A stretch of DNA of 64,000 nt from positions 1,078,001 through 1,142,000 of the forward strand of contig NZ_LR732707.1 in NCBI RefSeq assembly GCF_902506555.1. Direction: 5' to 3'. The first letter of the stretch is position 1. Every line of letters starts with the position of its first letter. This DNA comes from Sphingorhabdus sp. 109 (GTDB lineage: Bacteria > Pseudomonadota > Alphaproteobacteria > Sphingomonadales > Sphingomonadaceae). The position numbers were made by a program, and so were the translations under genes. The notes under the pieces were generated by a model. The model had not been told where the DNA came from, made no database searches, and worked only from the letters and a program-made list of their open reading frames with translations. This document shows positions 8,581 through 18,256 of the stretch, piece by piece.

Positions 8581-9624
8581 ATGTTGAGAACAATCGCGCT
8601 CGTGGCGGTCGCCTCCCTCGGGCTATCGGCCTGCCAGGACCAGGCGTCCGGTGGCCAAGGCGGCACCCGCAGCGAAATACGGATCGTCGGTTCCTCGACC
8701 GTTTTCCCCTTTGCGAAAGCGGTGGCAGAGCAGTTCAGCATCAACGGCGCCAATCCCTCCCCCATCCTCGAATCGACCGGCACCGGTGGCGGCATGAGCC
8801 TGTTCTGTGCCGGTGTGGGCGCGGACACGCCCGATATCGCCAATGCATCCCGCCGGATCAAGGCATCCGAGTTTGAACTGTGCCAGAGCAATGGCGTGAC
8901 CGACATCATCGAAGTGCAGATCGGTATCGATGGTATCGCGGTTGCCCAAGCGAATAACGGCCCTGCCTTTTCGCTGACTCCGGCCCAGATTTACGAAGCC
9001 ATTGCGGCAAGGCCCTACGGTAAGGAAAACAAGAACGAGAGATGGTCTGATATCGATTCGTCCCTGCCCGACTTCGCGATCAGCGTTTACGGCCCGCCGT
9101 CCACGTCAGGTACGCGCGACGCGCTGACCGAACTGATAATGGAAGTTGGCTGTACAGCCGATTCGGCCACCAAGGCGCTCAAGGACAGCGACGAGGAAGC
9201 CTTCAAGGACATCTGTCATGAAGTCCGCACCGACGGCGGTTATGTCGATGCGGGGGAAAATGACAATCTCATCGTCCAGAAACTGAAAGCAAATCCCAAC
9301 AGCGTCGGAATTTTCGGTTTCAGTTTTCTGGAAGAAAATCTGGACAGCGTTCGTGGCATTTCGGTCTCGGGGGTGAAGCCGACCTATGATGCGATTGCAT
9401 CCGGCAATTATCCCGGCGCACGCCCGCTTTACGTCTATGTCAAAAAACAGCATGTCGGTGTCATTCCGGGGCTTCGCGAATATATGCTTGAGTTTATCGA
9501 GGCTGGCAGCCGCGACGGTTATCTGGTGAAAGCCGGGTTGATTGCATCGCCAGAAAATGTACGAGCGGTGATGACCGACGTGATCCGTGACATGCCTCCG
9601 CTCGCGATCGGCGAACTTGAATAG
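8581..9624 (+). CDS. pstS: Phosphate ABC transporter substrate-binding lipoprotein
   Basis: PstS captures phosphate in the periplasm and delivers it to PstCA. The 347-residue protein starts MLRTIALVAVASLGLSAC, a lipoprotein signal with lipobox LSAC, so it is predicted to be membrane-anchored. The phosphate-binding fingerprint is clear: RIVGSSTVFPFAKAV near the N-terminus, ESTGTGGGMSLFC, and GPPSTSGTRDALTEL. The ATG at 8581 is preceded by AGGAA; the frame stays open to a TTG at 8542, but that would bury the signal peptide. It is the first gene of the pst operon behind the Pho box. Compared with E. coli PstS the fold is the PstS-like alphaproteobacterial version with DUF-type insertions. Confidence 0.95.
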   Translation: MLRTIALVAVASLGLSACQDQASGGQGGTRSEIRIVGSSTVFPFAKAVAEQFSINGANPSPILESTGTGGGMSLFCAGVGADTPDIANASRRIKASEFELCQSNGVTDIIEVQIGIDGIAVAQANNGPAFSLTPAQIYEAIAARPYGKENKNERWSDIDSSLPDFAISVYGPPSTSGTRDALTELIMEVGCTADSATKALKDSDEEAFKDICHEVRTDGGYVDAGENDNLIVQKLKANPNSVGIFGFSFLEENLDSVRGISVSGVKPTYDAIASGNYPGARPLYVYVKKQHVGVIPGLREYMLEFIEAGSRDGYLVKAGLIASPENVRAVMTDVIRDMPPLAIGELE

Positions 9625-9684
9625 GCACGCTTTGACGCGCGCTACATACTTGATGATATTGATGCAGGAGCGGAACCAGATATT

Positions 9685-11070
9685 GTGACAAGTGCGACGC
9701 TTCTTTTTCTCGTGATCGGCCTGGGGCTGGTCGCCTGGTTTTTTGGCCGCCTGAAGGCTTCCGGAATGCAGGCGAGCGGAGAGACCTCCCGATCTGCGCT
9801 CCATTCGCTGCCAAATTATCATGGCTGGTATGTCGCCTTGTGGGCGATTGTTCCGGCCGCGATTTTCATGACCATCTGGAATTTTGTCAGCCCGGCGCTG
9901 ATAACCGATGCCGCGCTGACCAGCGCTGCAGCGGCCGGGCTACCGCAGGACAGTTTTTCCCGGGCAGCGATCCTGTCCGAGGCCCGCGCGATAGCTTATG
10001 GCAACCAGACCAATGCCTTCAATCCGCTGTCGCAATCGATGGTCGAACCCTATCGCGAAGCTATTGCCTATTATCAGATGATCGGAACGGTCGCGGCACT
10101 GCTGATGGTATTCGCCTGCGGTGTCTATGCGTGGCTGCAGATCAAGCCTGACCTGAGGGCGCGGACCAAGATCGAGCGTGTGACAATGCTGATTCTTCTG
10201 CTCGCATCGCTTATTGCAATCATCACCACCGTCGGCATCTTCCTGTCGCTGGTGTTCGAATCGGCCCGCTTCTTCTCGATGGTGTCACCGATCGATTTTC
10301 TGTTCGGTACCGAATGGAATCCGAAAGCGGTGGCCGGTCCGAGAGGCGAAACCGGATTTGGCGCCATTCCGCTTTTCTGGGGCACCGTCTTTATCGGCGC
10401 GATAATCGCGATGATCGTCGCGATCCCGCTCGGCTTGATGAGCGCCATATATCTGACCCAATATGCACCAGCGAAATTCCGCGCTTGGATGAAGCCGATA
10501 CTCGAGGTTCTCGCCGGGGTGCCGACGGTGGTCTACGGCTATTTTGCCGCATTGACCGTCGCTCCGGCTTTGCGCGACTTTGCCGTTTCGATCGGCATTG
10601 CCGGTGCGTCGTCGGAGTCCGCTCTCGCAGCTGGTGTGGTCATGGGCATCATGATCATTCCGTTCGTCTCGTCGATGGCCGATGACAGCATTGCCGCGGT
10701 ACCCAGCGCAATGCGCGACGGTTCGCTGGCGATGGGAGCCACCCATAGCGAAACGATCAAGAAGGTGCTTATCCCGGCTGCCCTGCCAGGTGTCGTTGGC
10801 GGTGTTCTGCTGGCCGTCAGCCGCGCGATTGGCGAAACGATGATCGTGGTCATGGCTGCCGGTCTCGCTGCCAATATGACCGCCAATCCCTTTTCCAGCG
10901 TAACCACCGTCACAACGCAAATCGTGCAACTGCTGACCGGTGACCAGGAATTTGACAGTCCGAAGACGCTGGCTGCCTTTGCCCTCGGACTGGTTCTGTT
11001 CATCGTAACGCTGCTGCTCAACCTTATCGCCCTGCGCGTGGTCAAAAAATATCGGGAAGCATATGAATAG
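9685..11070 (+). CDS. pstC: Phosphate ABC transporter permease PstC
   Basis: An inner-membrane permease subunit of 461 residues. It carries the long N-terminal extension usual in alphaproteobacteria: two extra membrane segments (LLFLVIGLGLVAWFFG and WYVALWAIVPAAIFMTIWNF) before the six-helix permease core. The core has the ABC-coupling EAA loop (SAMRDGSLAMGATHSETIKK). The start is GTG at 9685 with a GGAG 13-16 bases upstream. The end overlaps the pstA ATG by 8 bases. With PstA it forms the channel across which PstB drives phosphate. Confidence 0.95.
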   Translation: MTSATLLFLVIGLGLVAWFFGRLKASGMQASGETSRSALHSLPNYHGWYVALWAIVPAAIFMTIWNFVSPALITDAALTSAAAAGLPQDSFSRAAILSEARAIAYGNQTNAFNPLSQSMVEPYREAIAYYQMIGTVAALLMVFACGVYAWLQIKPDLRARTKIERVTMLILLLASLIAIITTVGIFLSLVFESARFFSMVSPIDFLFGTEWNPKAVAGPRGETGFGAIPLFWGTVFIGAIIAMIVAIPLGLMSAIYLTQYAPAKFRAWMKPILEVLAGVPTVVYGYFAALTVAPALRDFAVSIGIAGASSESALAAGVVMGIMIIPFVSSMADDSIAAVPSAMRDGSLAMGATHSETIKKVLIPAALPGVVGGVLLAVSRAIGETMIVVMAAGLAANMTANPFSSVTTVTTQIVQLLTGDQEFDSPKTLAAFALGLVLFIVTLLLNLIALRVVKKYREAYE

Positions 11071-12325
11071 TCTCACCGAAACGAAGCGCAATCCGACTGA
11101 CTGGCAGGGCCCGGCGATGCAGAAGCGCATCGCCCGGCGCTATGCGGCCGAACGCCGCTTCAAGGCCCTGGGCATGGCTGCGGTCATGCTTTCGGCGGGC
11201 TTTCTTGCTTTTTTGCTGGTGGTGATGGTCGGCAACGGCTTCCGCGGCTTCACCCAGACAGAATTGCCTGTCGATATCGATTTTCCGGCTGTTACCGGCG
11301 GCGCTTCGGCCAGCCAGTTTGAAGGGCCCAATGCCAATGCAAATTTGCAGTCCATGGGGCTGCGTGAAATCGTCGACAGCAGCATCGAGATTCAATATGG
11401 CCCGGACGGAACGGAGCTCTTTTCGCCGGGTGGCTGGACCGCGGTTAGCGCGATGATTCTGAATGATCCGGATATTGTCGAACAGAAAACCACGATATAT
11501 TTGCCGGTTATTTCCGATATCGATGTCGCTTACAAGGATGCCGGTAATCCGGAAGCAGAAGAGAAAGTGCGCGAACTGGGAGATCGTTTCTCGACCGGCT
11601 TCAACTGGAATTTCCTCAGCCATTCCGATGCCACCGACCCGATGCAGGTCGGCATATGGGGTGCGTTCAAGGGGTCGCTGATCACCATGGTTGTCACCTT
11701 GCTGCTGGCCTTTCCGGTGGGCGTGCTGGCGGCGCTCTACCTTGAGGAATATGCGCCGAAGAACCGGCTGACCGACCTGATCGAGGTTTCTATCAACAAT
11801 CTGGCGGCTGTCCCCTCGATCATCTTTGGCTTGCTGGGGCTTGCCGTATTCCTGAATTTCTTCGGCATGCCGCGATCCGGCGCTCTGGTCGGCGGCCTGA
11901 CCCTGGCGCTAATGACCATGCCGGTGATTGTGATCTCGGGGCGTAATGCCGTTAAATCGGTACCGCCGTCTATTCGCGAAGCAGCGCTTGGCATCGGCGC
12001 GAGTCCGTTGCAGGTGGTCTTTCACCATGTCCTGCCGCTGGCCCTGCCCGGCATCCTGACCGGTACCATCATCGGCATGGCCCGGGCGCTCGGCGAGACT
12101 GCGCCGCTGCTGATGATCGGCATGCGCGCTTTTATCGCCACCCCGCCCAATGGCATTACCGATCCGGCAACGGTATTGCCGGTGCAAATTTTCCTGTGGT
12201 CGGATGAAGTCGACCGCGGTTTTGTAGAAAAAACATCCGCAGCGATCATCGTGCTATTGTTGTTCCTGCTGACGATGAACGCTCTGGCCATCTATCTGCG
12301 CAACCGTTTTGAAACCCGCTGGTAG
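11063..12325 (+). CDS. pstA: Phosphate ABC transporter permease PstA
   Basis: The second permease subunit, 420 residues. The first 200 or so residues correspond to the DUF3333-type extension of alphaproteobacterial PstA, with one membrane helix ([22 protein letters not shown]) and a periplasmic region. The C-terminal permease core has the EAA loop [20 protein letters not shown] and a final helix ending NRFETRW. It overlaps pstC by 8 bases and is followed 8 bases later by pstB, so translation of the three is coupled. The long extensions of PstC and PstA probably pair in the periplasm; that is inference. Confidence 0.95.
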   Translation: MNSLTETKRNPTDWQGPAMQKRIARRYAAERRFKALGMAAVMLSAGFLAFLLVVMVGNGFRGFTQTELPVDIDFPAVTGGASASQFEGPNANANLQSMGLREIVDSSIEIQYGPDGTELFSPGGWTAVSAMILNDPDIVEQKTTIYLPVISDIDVAYKDAGNPEAEEKVRELGDRFSTGFNWNFLSHSDATDPMQVGIWGAFKGSLITMVVTLLLAFPVGVLAALYLEEYAPKNRLTDLIEVSINNLAAVPSIIFGLLGLAVFLNFFGMPRSGALVGGLTLALMTMPVIVISGRNAVKSVPPSIREAALGIGASPLQVVFHHVLPLALPGILTGTIIGMARALGETAPLLMIGMRAFIATPPNGITDPATVLPVQIFLWSDEVDRGFVEKTSAAIIVLLLFLLTMNALAIYLRNRFETRW

Positions 12326-12333
12326 GTGCTGTG

Positions 12334-13176
12334 ATGAATGATGATCTGACAATGCAAGAAGCAAGTGAAAGCGCAAATATGACAGATTCGGCCCCGACTG
12401 ATATGGCAAGCGAAGCCTCTACGCCGAAGATGACGGCTCGCAATGTCAACGTGTTCTACGGCGACAAGCAGGCGATCAATGATGTGTCCATCGACGTGAA
12501 CATGGATAATGTGACCGCCTTCATCGGGCCTTCCGGCTGCGGCAAGTCTACCTTCCTGCGCTGCATGAACCGGATGAACGACACGATTCCGATCGCCCGG
12601 GTCACCGGTGATATCCAGCTGGACGGAGATGATATCTACGCGCCGAAAATGGATGTTGTCCAGTTGCGGGCGCGGGTCGGGATGGTGTTCCAGAAACCGA
12701 ATCCTTTTCCCAAGTCCATCTATGACAATATCGCTTATGGGCCGCGGATCCACGGCCTCGCTACGGGCAAGGAAGAACTGGACAATATTGTCGAATCCTC
12801 TCTGCAGCGCGCTGGTCTCTGGGGTGAAGTGAAGGACCGGCTTCACGATAGCGGCACCGCATTGTCGGGCGGGCAGCAGCAGCGCCTGTGTATCGCCCGT
12901 GCCATTGCGGTCGATCCCGAGGTGATCCTGATGGACGAACCCTGCTCAGCTCTCGATCCGATTGCAACGGCAAAGATCGAGGAGCTGATCCATGAATTGC
13001 GTGGCAAATATGCGATCGTCATCGTAACGCACAATATGCAGCAGGCCGCGCGCGTATCCCAGAAGACGGCGTTCTTCCACTTGGGAACCCTGGTGGAATA
13101 TGGTGAAACTACCGATATTTTCACCAATCCGCGGGAAGAGAAAACACGGGACTATATCACCGGACGTTACGGCTGA
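12334..13176 (+). CDS. pstB: Phosphate ABC transporter ATP-binding protein
   Basis: The ATPase that powers phosphate import; with PhoU and PhoR it also reports transport state. All ABC motifs are present: Walker [10 protein letters not shown], the signature [10 protein letters not shown], Walker [14 protein letters not shown] and the switch histidine in [11 protein letters not shown]. The C-terminus ([14 protein letters not shown]) is typical of PstB. About 30 polar residues precede the first domain strand, longer than in E. coli. A GTG at 12331 directly before the ATG at 12334 is an alternative start of one more residue. Confidence 0.97.
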   Translation: MNDDLTMQEASESANMTDSAPTDMASEASTPKMTARNVNVFYGDKQAINDVSIDVNMDNVTAFIGPSGCGKSTFLRCMNRMNDTIPIARVTGDIQLDGDDIYAPKMDVVQLRARVGMVFQKPNPFPKSIYDNIAYGPRIHGLATGKEELDNIVESSLQRAGLWGEVKDRLHDSGTALSGGQQQRLCIARAIAVDPEVILMDEPCSALDPIATAKIEELIHELRGKYAIVIVTHNMQQAARVSQKTAFFHLGTLVEYGETTDIFTNPREEKTRDYITGRYG

Positions 13177-13201
13177 TATCTCGAAGTCTAGGAAGTCAAA
13201 A

Positions 13202-13933
13202 ATGGTCAATACTGGTACAGAACATACGGTTAAAGCCTTCGATTCCGACATAAACGAATTGCGCGGCATGGTCGCGGAAATCGGCGGACGCAGCGAGCAG
13301 GCCATTTCCAAGGCCATGCGCGCGCTGGAGAACAGCGATCTGGAACTGGCGGAAGAAGTTGTTCGGGAAGACAAGCTCATCGACGAACTCGAAAAACGGA
13401 TCGACGAGCTGACATTCCAGACCATCGCGCTGCGGGCGCCCATGGCTGACGACCTGCGGGAATTGATTGCCACATTCAAGATATCCGGTGTGGTCGAACG
13501 GATAGGCGATTATGCCAAGAATATTGCCAAGCGGGTACCGCTTGTTACCACAGCCCATCGCCTGACGCCGATCTCGCTGCTGCCATCCATGTCGAAAATC
13601 GCCAGCGAACTGGTGCGAGATTCGCTGGACGCGTTTGCGCGACGGGATGCGGACCTGGCGATGGAAGTGAACCGCCGCGACCAGATTGTCGACGATTTCT
13701 ATAACAGCATTTTCCGTGCCGTAATCACCCATATGATAGAAAATCCCAAGGATATCGGGGAAGCGGCCCATTTGCTGTTCATCGCAAAAAATCTGGAGCG
13801 GATCGGTGATCATGCCACCAATGTTGCCGAGATGGTCTATTTTGCGGCCACCGGAGAGCCGATGCCGGAACGGACACGCGGCGAAAATCCGACGACACCG
13901 GTCGACGAAGCGCCCATCGACGGGGAAGACTGA
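13202..13933 (+). CDS. phoU: Phosphate transport system accessory protein PhoU
   Basis: A 243-residue all-helical protein with two PhoU repeats. Each repeat has the metal-binding pattern: the first in LRELIATFKISGVVERIGDYAKN and the second in HLLFIAKNLERIGDHATNVAE. PhoU links PstB to PhoR and keeps the regulon off when phosphate is plentiful; loss usually gives constitutive uptake. The ATG at 13202 follows AGGAAG; a longer frame from within the pstB end exists but reads through non-homologous sequence. The last 25 residues are an acidic, Pro-rich tail. The stop overlaps the phoB start by one base (TGATG). Confidence 0.96.
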   Translation: MVNTGTEHTVKAFDSDINELRGMVAEIGGRSEQAISKAMRALENSDLELAEEVVREDKLIDELEKRIDELTFQTIALRAPMADDLRELIATFKISGVVERIGDYAKNIAKRVPLVTTAHRLTPISLLPSMSKIASELVRDSLDAFARRDADLAMEVNRRDQIVDDFYNSIFRAVITHMIENPKDIGEAAHLLFIAKNLERIGDHATNVAEMVYFAATGEPMPERTRGENPTTPVDEAPIDGED

Positions 13934-14634
13934 TGGTCAACGCCAAATTACTGCTGGTCGAGGATGATGCCGCCCTGGCGGAACTGCTGACCTGGAATTT
14001 CAAGAAAGAGGAATATGACGTCATCCATACTCCGGATGGCGAGGAAGCCTTGCTGCTGGTGCAGGAACATCGTCCCGACGTGATCTTGCTCGACTGGATG
14101 CTGGAAAGTCTCTCCGGAATCGAAGTGTGTCGCCGCCTGCGCCGCTCTTCGGAAACCGCCAATATCCCGATTATCATGCTGACCGCCCGTGGAGAGGAAG
14201 AGGACAAGATCCGTGGCCTAGAAACCGGTGCTGACGATTATATCACCAAGCCGTTCAGCCCCCGTGAACTAATCGCCAGAGTGAAAGCCGTCCTGCGGCG
14301 TGTCCGACCGGCGCTGGCGGGCGAGAAGCTCAGCTTTGGCGATCTGGAAATGGATACCGTTGGCCACAAGGTGAAGCGAGGCGGCGACACTATCCCGCTC
14401 GGTCCCACCGAATTTCGCCTGCTGCGCCATTTTCTGGAGCATCCCAACTGGGTGTTTTCCCGCGAACGACTGCTCGACAGCGTGTGGGGGCAGGACAGCG
14501 ATATTGAACTGCGTACCGTTGATGTCCATATCCGGCGGCTGCGAAAAGCGCTAAACGCCAATGGCAGATCGGATATCATTCGTACTGTAAGATCAGCGGG
14601 CTATGCGCTCGATACCGACGCTGTCGAAGGCTGA
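13933..14634 (+). CDS. phoB: Phosphate regulon response regulator
   Basis: An OmpR/PhoB-type transcription factor of 233 residues. The receiver domain has the acidic pair Asp11-Asp12 and phosphoacceptor Asp54 (VILLDWML), the conserved Thr in IIMLTARGEE and the Lys in DYITKPFSPREL. The C-terminal winged helix contains LGPTEFRLLRHFLEHPNWVFSRE and the recognition segment ELRTVDVHIRRLRKAL. It would bind the Pho box before pstS. It closes the operon, overlapping phoU by one base. The set phoR-pstSCAB-phoU-phoB in this order is shared with Caulobacter and other alphaproteobacteria. Confidence 0.97.
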   Translation: MVNAKLLLVEDDAALAELLTWNFKKEEYDVIHTPDGEEALLLVQEHRPDVILLDWMLESLSGIEVCRRLRRSSETANIPIIMLTARGEEEDKIRGLETGADDYITKPFSPRELIARVKAVLRRVRPALAGEKLSFGDLEMDTVGHKVKRGGDTIPLGPTEFRLLRHFLEHPNWVFSRERLLDSVWGQDSDIELRTVDVHIRRLRKALNANGRSDIIRTVRSAGYALDTDAVEG

Positions 14635-14677
14635 TATCCGGGCGGAGCAAGGTGCATTGCGCGCCGATCTGGATTTG

Positions 14678-15031
14678 CTAGTCGCCGACCAGTTTCATCA
14701 GCTTGCGCTCGATCGGTGCCAACACGCCGGCCAGATCATGGCCGCGTTTCAAAACCTGTCCCTGCTCGCCGCGTAGCGACCACATGCCCTGGCGATTGCG
14801 TTCAGACGGTCGCTTCTCTATCCGCATCTGCGGCCGTTCCGATGCGCGGCGGAAAGCAGCGAATATCGCGACATCCCGGCGCATATCCATGGCGTAATCC
14901 TTCCAGTGTCCAGCCGCGACCATTCGGCCGTAAAGTCCCAGAATCCGCTCTATTTCACGACGTTCAAAACCGACCTGGGTAGCCGAGCCGCGCTGCGGAA
15001 AAGGGGATATGTTGGAATCGCCGAAACGCAT
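14678..15031 (-). CDS. DUF2794 domain protein
   Basis: A 117-residue protein of a family conserved in alphaproteobacteria and of unknown function. The core VGFERREIERILGLYGRMV, then AGHWKDYAMDMRRDVAIFA, FRRASERPQMRIEKRP and LKRGHDLAGVLAPIER is the DUF2794 pattern. No signal peptide or membrane segment. The ATG at 15031 overlaps the cysE stop (TGATG), so it is translated as part of the cysE unit; a TTG one codon upstream is also possible. The gene lies tail-to-tail with phoB. The linkage to serine acetyltransferase is seen here, but I do not infer a role from it. Confidence 0.85.
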   Translation of the reverse strand: MRFGDSNISPFPQRGSATQVGFERREIERILGLYGRMVAAGHWKDYAMDMRRDVAIFAAFRRASERPQMRIEKRPSERNRQGMWSLRGEQGQVLKRGHDLAGVLAPIERKLMKLVGD

Positions 15032-15735
15032 CAAGCGCTGTCGCGTCCCTCTGATTCAATTGACTCTTTTTCGCCGTTTCGCTCCTTCGCAAAGGCCGCT
15101 ATGCGTTTCTGCAACTGTTCCATTTCGCATTGAAGAATTTCCAGTTTTTGCGTCGACGGATCGAATATTTCACTGCACGGCGTGCCGTAAGGAACAAATT
15201 CCTTCTGATAATCCTTGGCCTCAACCAATGTCGGGCGGGCGCGGACACCAACCATGGTTGCTCCTTCCGGAACATCCTGGGTCACGACCGCATTGGCCCC
15301 CACCCTCGCTCGTGTGCCGACCGTGATAGGACCGAGCACCTGGGCTCCCGAACCGAGAATAACGTCATCCTCGATTGTCGGATGTCGCTTGCCGCCAACG
15401 CCATTTGCCGGGTTCGTCCCGCCCAGGGTAACGCATTGATAGATAGTTACATTATCGCCAATTTGTGCAGTTTCACCGATTACGGTAAACCCGTGGTCGA
15501 TGAACAGATGGCGGCCGATTTTGGCACCCGGATGGATATCGATCGCTGTGAAAAAGCGGGAGATATGGTTGATCAACCGGGCGAAGAAATATAATTCGCC
15601 CTTGAATAGCCAATGCGCGAGGCGGTGGAGGCCAAGCGCCAGCACGCCAGGATAAAGCAGCACTTCCCAGCGCGATCGCGGTGCCGGGTCGCGCGCCTTA
15701 ATGGAATCCAGATAGGCGCCGAGTTGCCGAAACAT
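15031..15735 (-). CDS. cysE: Serine O-acetyltransferase
   Basis: CysE acetylates serine with acetyl-CoA, the first step of cysteine synthesis. The 234-residue protein has the short N-terminal helical domain and a left-handed beta-helix with hexapeptide repeats: DIHPGAKIGRHLFIDHGFTV, IGDNVTIYQCVTLGGT, GKRHPTIEDDVILGSGAQVLG. The HHG-equivalent catalytic region is FIDHGF. The size and the short N-terminus resemble the EpsC/shorter CysE class. The ATG at 15735 has an excellent GGAGGA seven bases upstream; the frame continues 111 bases further without good cause. The gene is divergent from oxyR with a 153-bp shared upstream region. Confidence 0.95.
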   Translation of the reverse strand: MFRQLGAYLDSIKARDPAPRSRWEVLLYPGVLALGLHRLAHWLFKGELYFFARLINHISRFFTAIDIHPGAKIGRHLFIDHGFTVIGETAQIGDNVTIYQCVTLGGTNPANGVGGKRHPTIEDDVILGSGAQVLGPITVGTRARVGANAVVTQDVPEGATMVGVRARPTLVEAKDYQKEFVPYGTPCSEIFDPSTQKLEILQCEMEQLQKRIAAFAKERNGEKESIESEGRDSA

Positions 15736-15888
15736 AAATTTCCTCCGGAAGATACGAATATCATTAACTAGGTAGGACAGGCCCGTATTTCCAGTTCTTT
15801 TTCGAAACGGAAATGGGAACGCACTTTTCAACCCATTGTTTATCACTATAGCAGATCAATATACATTTACTGATCGAAGGCTTCGATA

Positions 15889-16812
15889 ATGTCGACCTAT
15901 CTCCCCACGTTGAAGCAATTGCAATATCTGGTTGCGCTGAAAGAACATGGCCATTTCGGAAAAGCGGCGGAATCCTGCTTTGTCACCCAGTCGACATTGT
16001 CTGCCGGGATCAAGGAACTGGAGGCGCTGCTCGATATTGTTCTGGTCGAGCGGACCCGCCGGGTGGTCCGTTTTACCGAACTGGGCAACCAGATGGTCGA
16101 GAAAGCCTATCGTATTTTACGGGAGGCTGAGGAATTGTCCGAAATGGCCCGATCTGCCGGTAAGCCACTGGCGGGGGACGTCCGGATGAGCGTGATCCCG
16201 ACCATCGCTCCCTTTCTGCTGCCGCGACTGCTGCCGCAACTGCGCAAGGAACGCCCGGAGTTGAAACTTTATCTGAAAGAGGAAACCAGTCAGGCAGCCT
16301 GCGACTCGCTGCATCATGGCCATGCGGACTGCGTCTTGCTGGCACAGCCCTTTCCCTGCGGCGATGTCGAATCGGCAATGCTGTTCAGCGACGAAATTTT
16401 TGTGGCCTTCCCGAAAGACGATCCGCGCGATCCTCCGCCGCAGGTTGATCCGGCTACCATCGACGAAACGCAATTGCTCCTGCTCGAAGACGGACACTGC
16501 CTGAAAGATCATGCCCTCGCGGCCTGTAACCGACCGGAACTCCGGGCATCCGCGCGGATGATGGGTACTTCCCTGCATACTTTGGTGCAAATGGTCGACA
16601 ATGGCCTTGGTCTGACCCTGTTGCCCAAAATGGCAATAGATAGCGGCATTCTCGATCACACCAATATCGTTGCCAGACCGCTACAGTCGGATCGTGCCAC
16701 GCGCGACATCGCGCTGGTCTGGCGCAAGAACAGCCCACGCCGAAGCGAGTTTCAGCTGCTGGCAGAAATCATGAAAGGGGCGCAACACCGGGTTGCCGAA
16801 AAACAACTCTAG
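15889..16812 (+). CDS. oxyR: LysR-type hydrogen peroxide sensor OxyR
   Basis: A 307-residue LysR-family activator. The N-terminal helix-turn-helix is LPTLKQLQYLVALKEHGHFG onward with SQSTLSAGIKELEALL-type recognition. In the effector domain, Cys204 and Cys213 (EDGHCLKDHALAAC) match in spacing the redox pair Cys199/Cys208 of E. coli OxyR, which form a disulfide on contact with peroxide. Targets are typically catalase, peroxidases and iron-control genes; none are adjacent except that cysE is divergent. The stop shares CTAG with the moaE stop on the other strand. Confidence 0.93.
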   Translation: MSTYLPTLKQLQYLVALKEHGHFGKAAESCFVTQSTLSAGIKELEALLDIVLVERTRRVVRFTELGNQMVEKAYRILREAEELSEMARSAGKPLAGDVRMSVIPTIAPFLLPRLLPQLRKERPELKLYLKEETSQAACDSLHHGHADCVLLAQPFPCGDVESAMLFSDEIFVAFPKDDPRDPPPQVDPATIDETQLLLLEDGHCLKDHALAACNRPELRASARMMGTSLHTLVQMVDNGLGLTLLPKMAIDSGILDHTNIVARPLQSDRATRDIALVWRKNSPRRSEFQLLAEIMKGAQHRVAEKQL

Positions 16813-17261
16813 TTTTTCCGAAGGTCCCATTTTTGCGATGCATCGACATCCGATGCGCGCTCTTCGATCCATTTCGTCGTTCCGTCGGTCCGGGTTTCCT
16901 TCTTCCAGAAGGGCGCAACCGTCTTCAGCTTGTCCATGATGAAGGAACAGGCCTCGATTGCCGCTCCGCGATGATCGGATCCGGTTATCACCAATACGAT
17001 ATTATCGCCCACCGCCAGTTTCCCGACGCGGTGAATGATGGTGACGGCGTGGAGCGGCCAGTCCGCCCGTGCCGTTTCGGCAATCTTGTGCAGCGCCTTT
17101 TCGGTCATTGCGGGATAATGTTCCAGCGCGAGCGATTGCAGATTCCCGTCATCGCGAACCTGTCCGATAAAGCTGGCAATCGCGCCGCCGCCCTGCCCCG
17201 AAACTCTCGCTGTCTCGACCGCGATGTCGAAATCGTCCGGTCCGACCGAAATTCTGATCAT
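16809..17261 (-). CDS. moaE: Molybdopterin synthase catalytic subunit
   Basis: MoaE, 150 residues, binds precursor Z (cPMP) and takes sulfur from the MoaD C-terminal thiocarboxylate to make molybdopterin. Recognisable parts are GAIASFIGQVRD, LALEHYPAMTEKAL, IIHRVGKLAVGDNIVLV, the SDHRGAAIEACSFIMD segment, and APFWKKE with the catalytic lysines followed by KWIEE. It follows moaD with a 4-base overlap (ATGA), so the two subunits are made together. Cytosolic heterotetramer with MoaD. Confidence 0.96.
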   Translation of the reverse strand: MIRISVGPDDFDIAVETARVSGQGGGAIASFIGQVRDDGNLQSLALEHYPAMTEKALHKIAETARADWPLHAVTIIHRVGKLAVGDNIVLVITGSDHRGAAIEACSFIMDKLKTVAPFWKKETRTDGTTKWIEERASDVDASQKWDLRKN

Positions 17262-17521
17262 CCGCCCGTTACCGGCGGAAAAATCGCCAGCTCCTTCGCC
17301 GAACCGAGCGGGCTTGCCGGAAGGCCATAGTCCTGATCGAGGGCAAAGCGCAATTTGGCCAGGTCGGCAAATATCTCGGCATAGACGCCGCCTCGCGCAA
17401 CCAACATCATAACGACATCGGCAATAGTCTCGATGCCCTCGCCGAGCGCGACCTGTTCCTGGTCCAGACCAAGCCGCTCCCGAACCCAGGCAAAATAGAC
17501 GATGTCGAGCGAGCGTGCCAT
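17258..17521 (-). CDS. moaD: Molybdopterin synthase sulfur carrier subunit
   Basis: An 87-residue ubiquitin-fold protein ending in the Gly-Gly needed for adenylation and thiocarboxylation (FPPVTGG). The start ARSLDIVYFAWVRERLGL and the middle segment RFALDQDYG match MoaD. The ATG at 17521 lies on the pgsA stop (one-base overlap), and the stop overlaps the moaE ATG. The longer open frame upstream runs inside pgsA and is not used. The region gives a coupled trio pgsA-moaD-moaE, common in sphingomonads. Confidence 0.94.
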   Translation of the reverse strand: MARSLDIVYFAWVRERLGLDQEQVALGEGIETIADVVMMLVARGGVYAEIFADLAKLRFALDQDYGLPASPLGSAKELAIFPPVTGG

Positions 17522-18093
17522 CAGTCCATATGCTTCAGGCCGACGCGGAGATAGTCCCAGCCGGTGATCAGGGTCAGGATCGCCGCCGCCCAAAGCGTCC
17601 ACAGGCCCACGGTCTGCACAATCGGAAATTGCGGCAAACCGCCTGCCAAGATCAAAGCGCCGAGGGAAATCATCTGGAACCCGGTTTTCCACTTTGCCAA
17701 TTGAGAAACCGGAACGCTGATCTGCAACCCCGCGAGAAACTCACGGAGACCCGATACGGTTATCTCCCGCAGCAATATGATAATGGCGGCAATGGCGTGC
17801 CATCCGCTGATATCGCGTGTGAATATCAGCATTAGAACGACCGCGGCAACCATGATCTTGTCGGCAATCGGATCGAGAAATATGCCGAGCTTCGAAACCG
17901 TGCCTTGGGAACGGGCCAGATAGCCATCGAAATAGTCGGTGATCGCCATCAGACAATAGAGCCCGAACGTCAGTAAATAGTCGATGGGGAGCGGTTGCGG
18001 CCGAACCGATTCGAAATTTGGCCAGAGCAGAAACACGAGAATCGGAACCGCAAAAATTCGCGAGAGCGTCAATATGTTCGGCAAGTTCAGCAT
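17521..18093 (-). CDS. pgsA: CDP-diacylglycerol--glycerol-3-phosphate 3-phosphatidyltransferase
   Basis: PgsA makes phosphatidylglycerophosphate, the committed precursor of phosphatidylglycerol and cardiolipin. The 190-residue membrane protein begins MLNLPNILTLSRIFAVP, as in the family, and carries the full CDP-alcohol phosphotransferase motif D-G-x2-A-R-x8-G-x3-D-x3-D with DGYLAR at residues 56-61, Asp74 and Asp78. Several hydrophobic helices follow. The frame opens further upstream, but the Met at 18093 is the conserved start. Divergent from an LplT-like lysophospholipid transporter gene 163 bp away. Confidence 0.95.
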   Translation of the reverse strand: MLNLPNILTLSRIFAVPILVFLLWPNFESVRPQPLPIDYLLTFGLYCLMAITDYFDGYLARSQGTVSKLGIFLDPIADKIMVAAVVLMLIFTRDISGWHAIAAIIILLREITVSGLREFLAGLQISVPVSQLAKWKTGFQMISLGALILAGGLPQFPIVQTVGLWTLWAAAILTLITGWDYLRVGLKHMD

Positions 18094-18256
18094 TATGGCT
18101 CTCGCATAGACAGATTTGCCCGAAATGAAAATTGTTTCAACCAACAGGAGTGGAAATTCATTGCAAGGACAGTCGGTCATTGAATTTGACGCACAGGCTG
18201 AAAGGACTAAGGATGCCGTAACCCTCATCCTTTGCTCGAACAGAGATTTTCACTTT

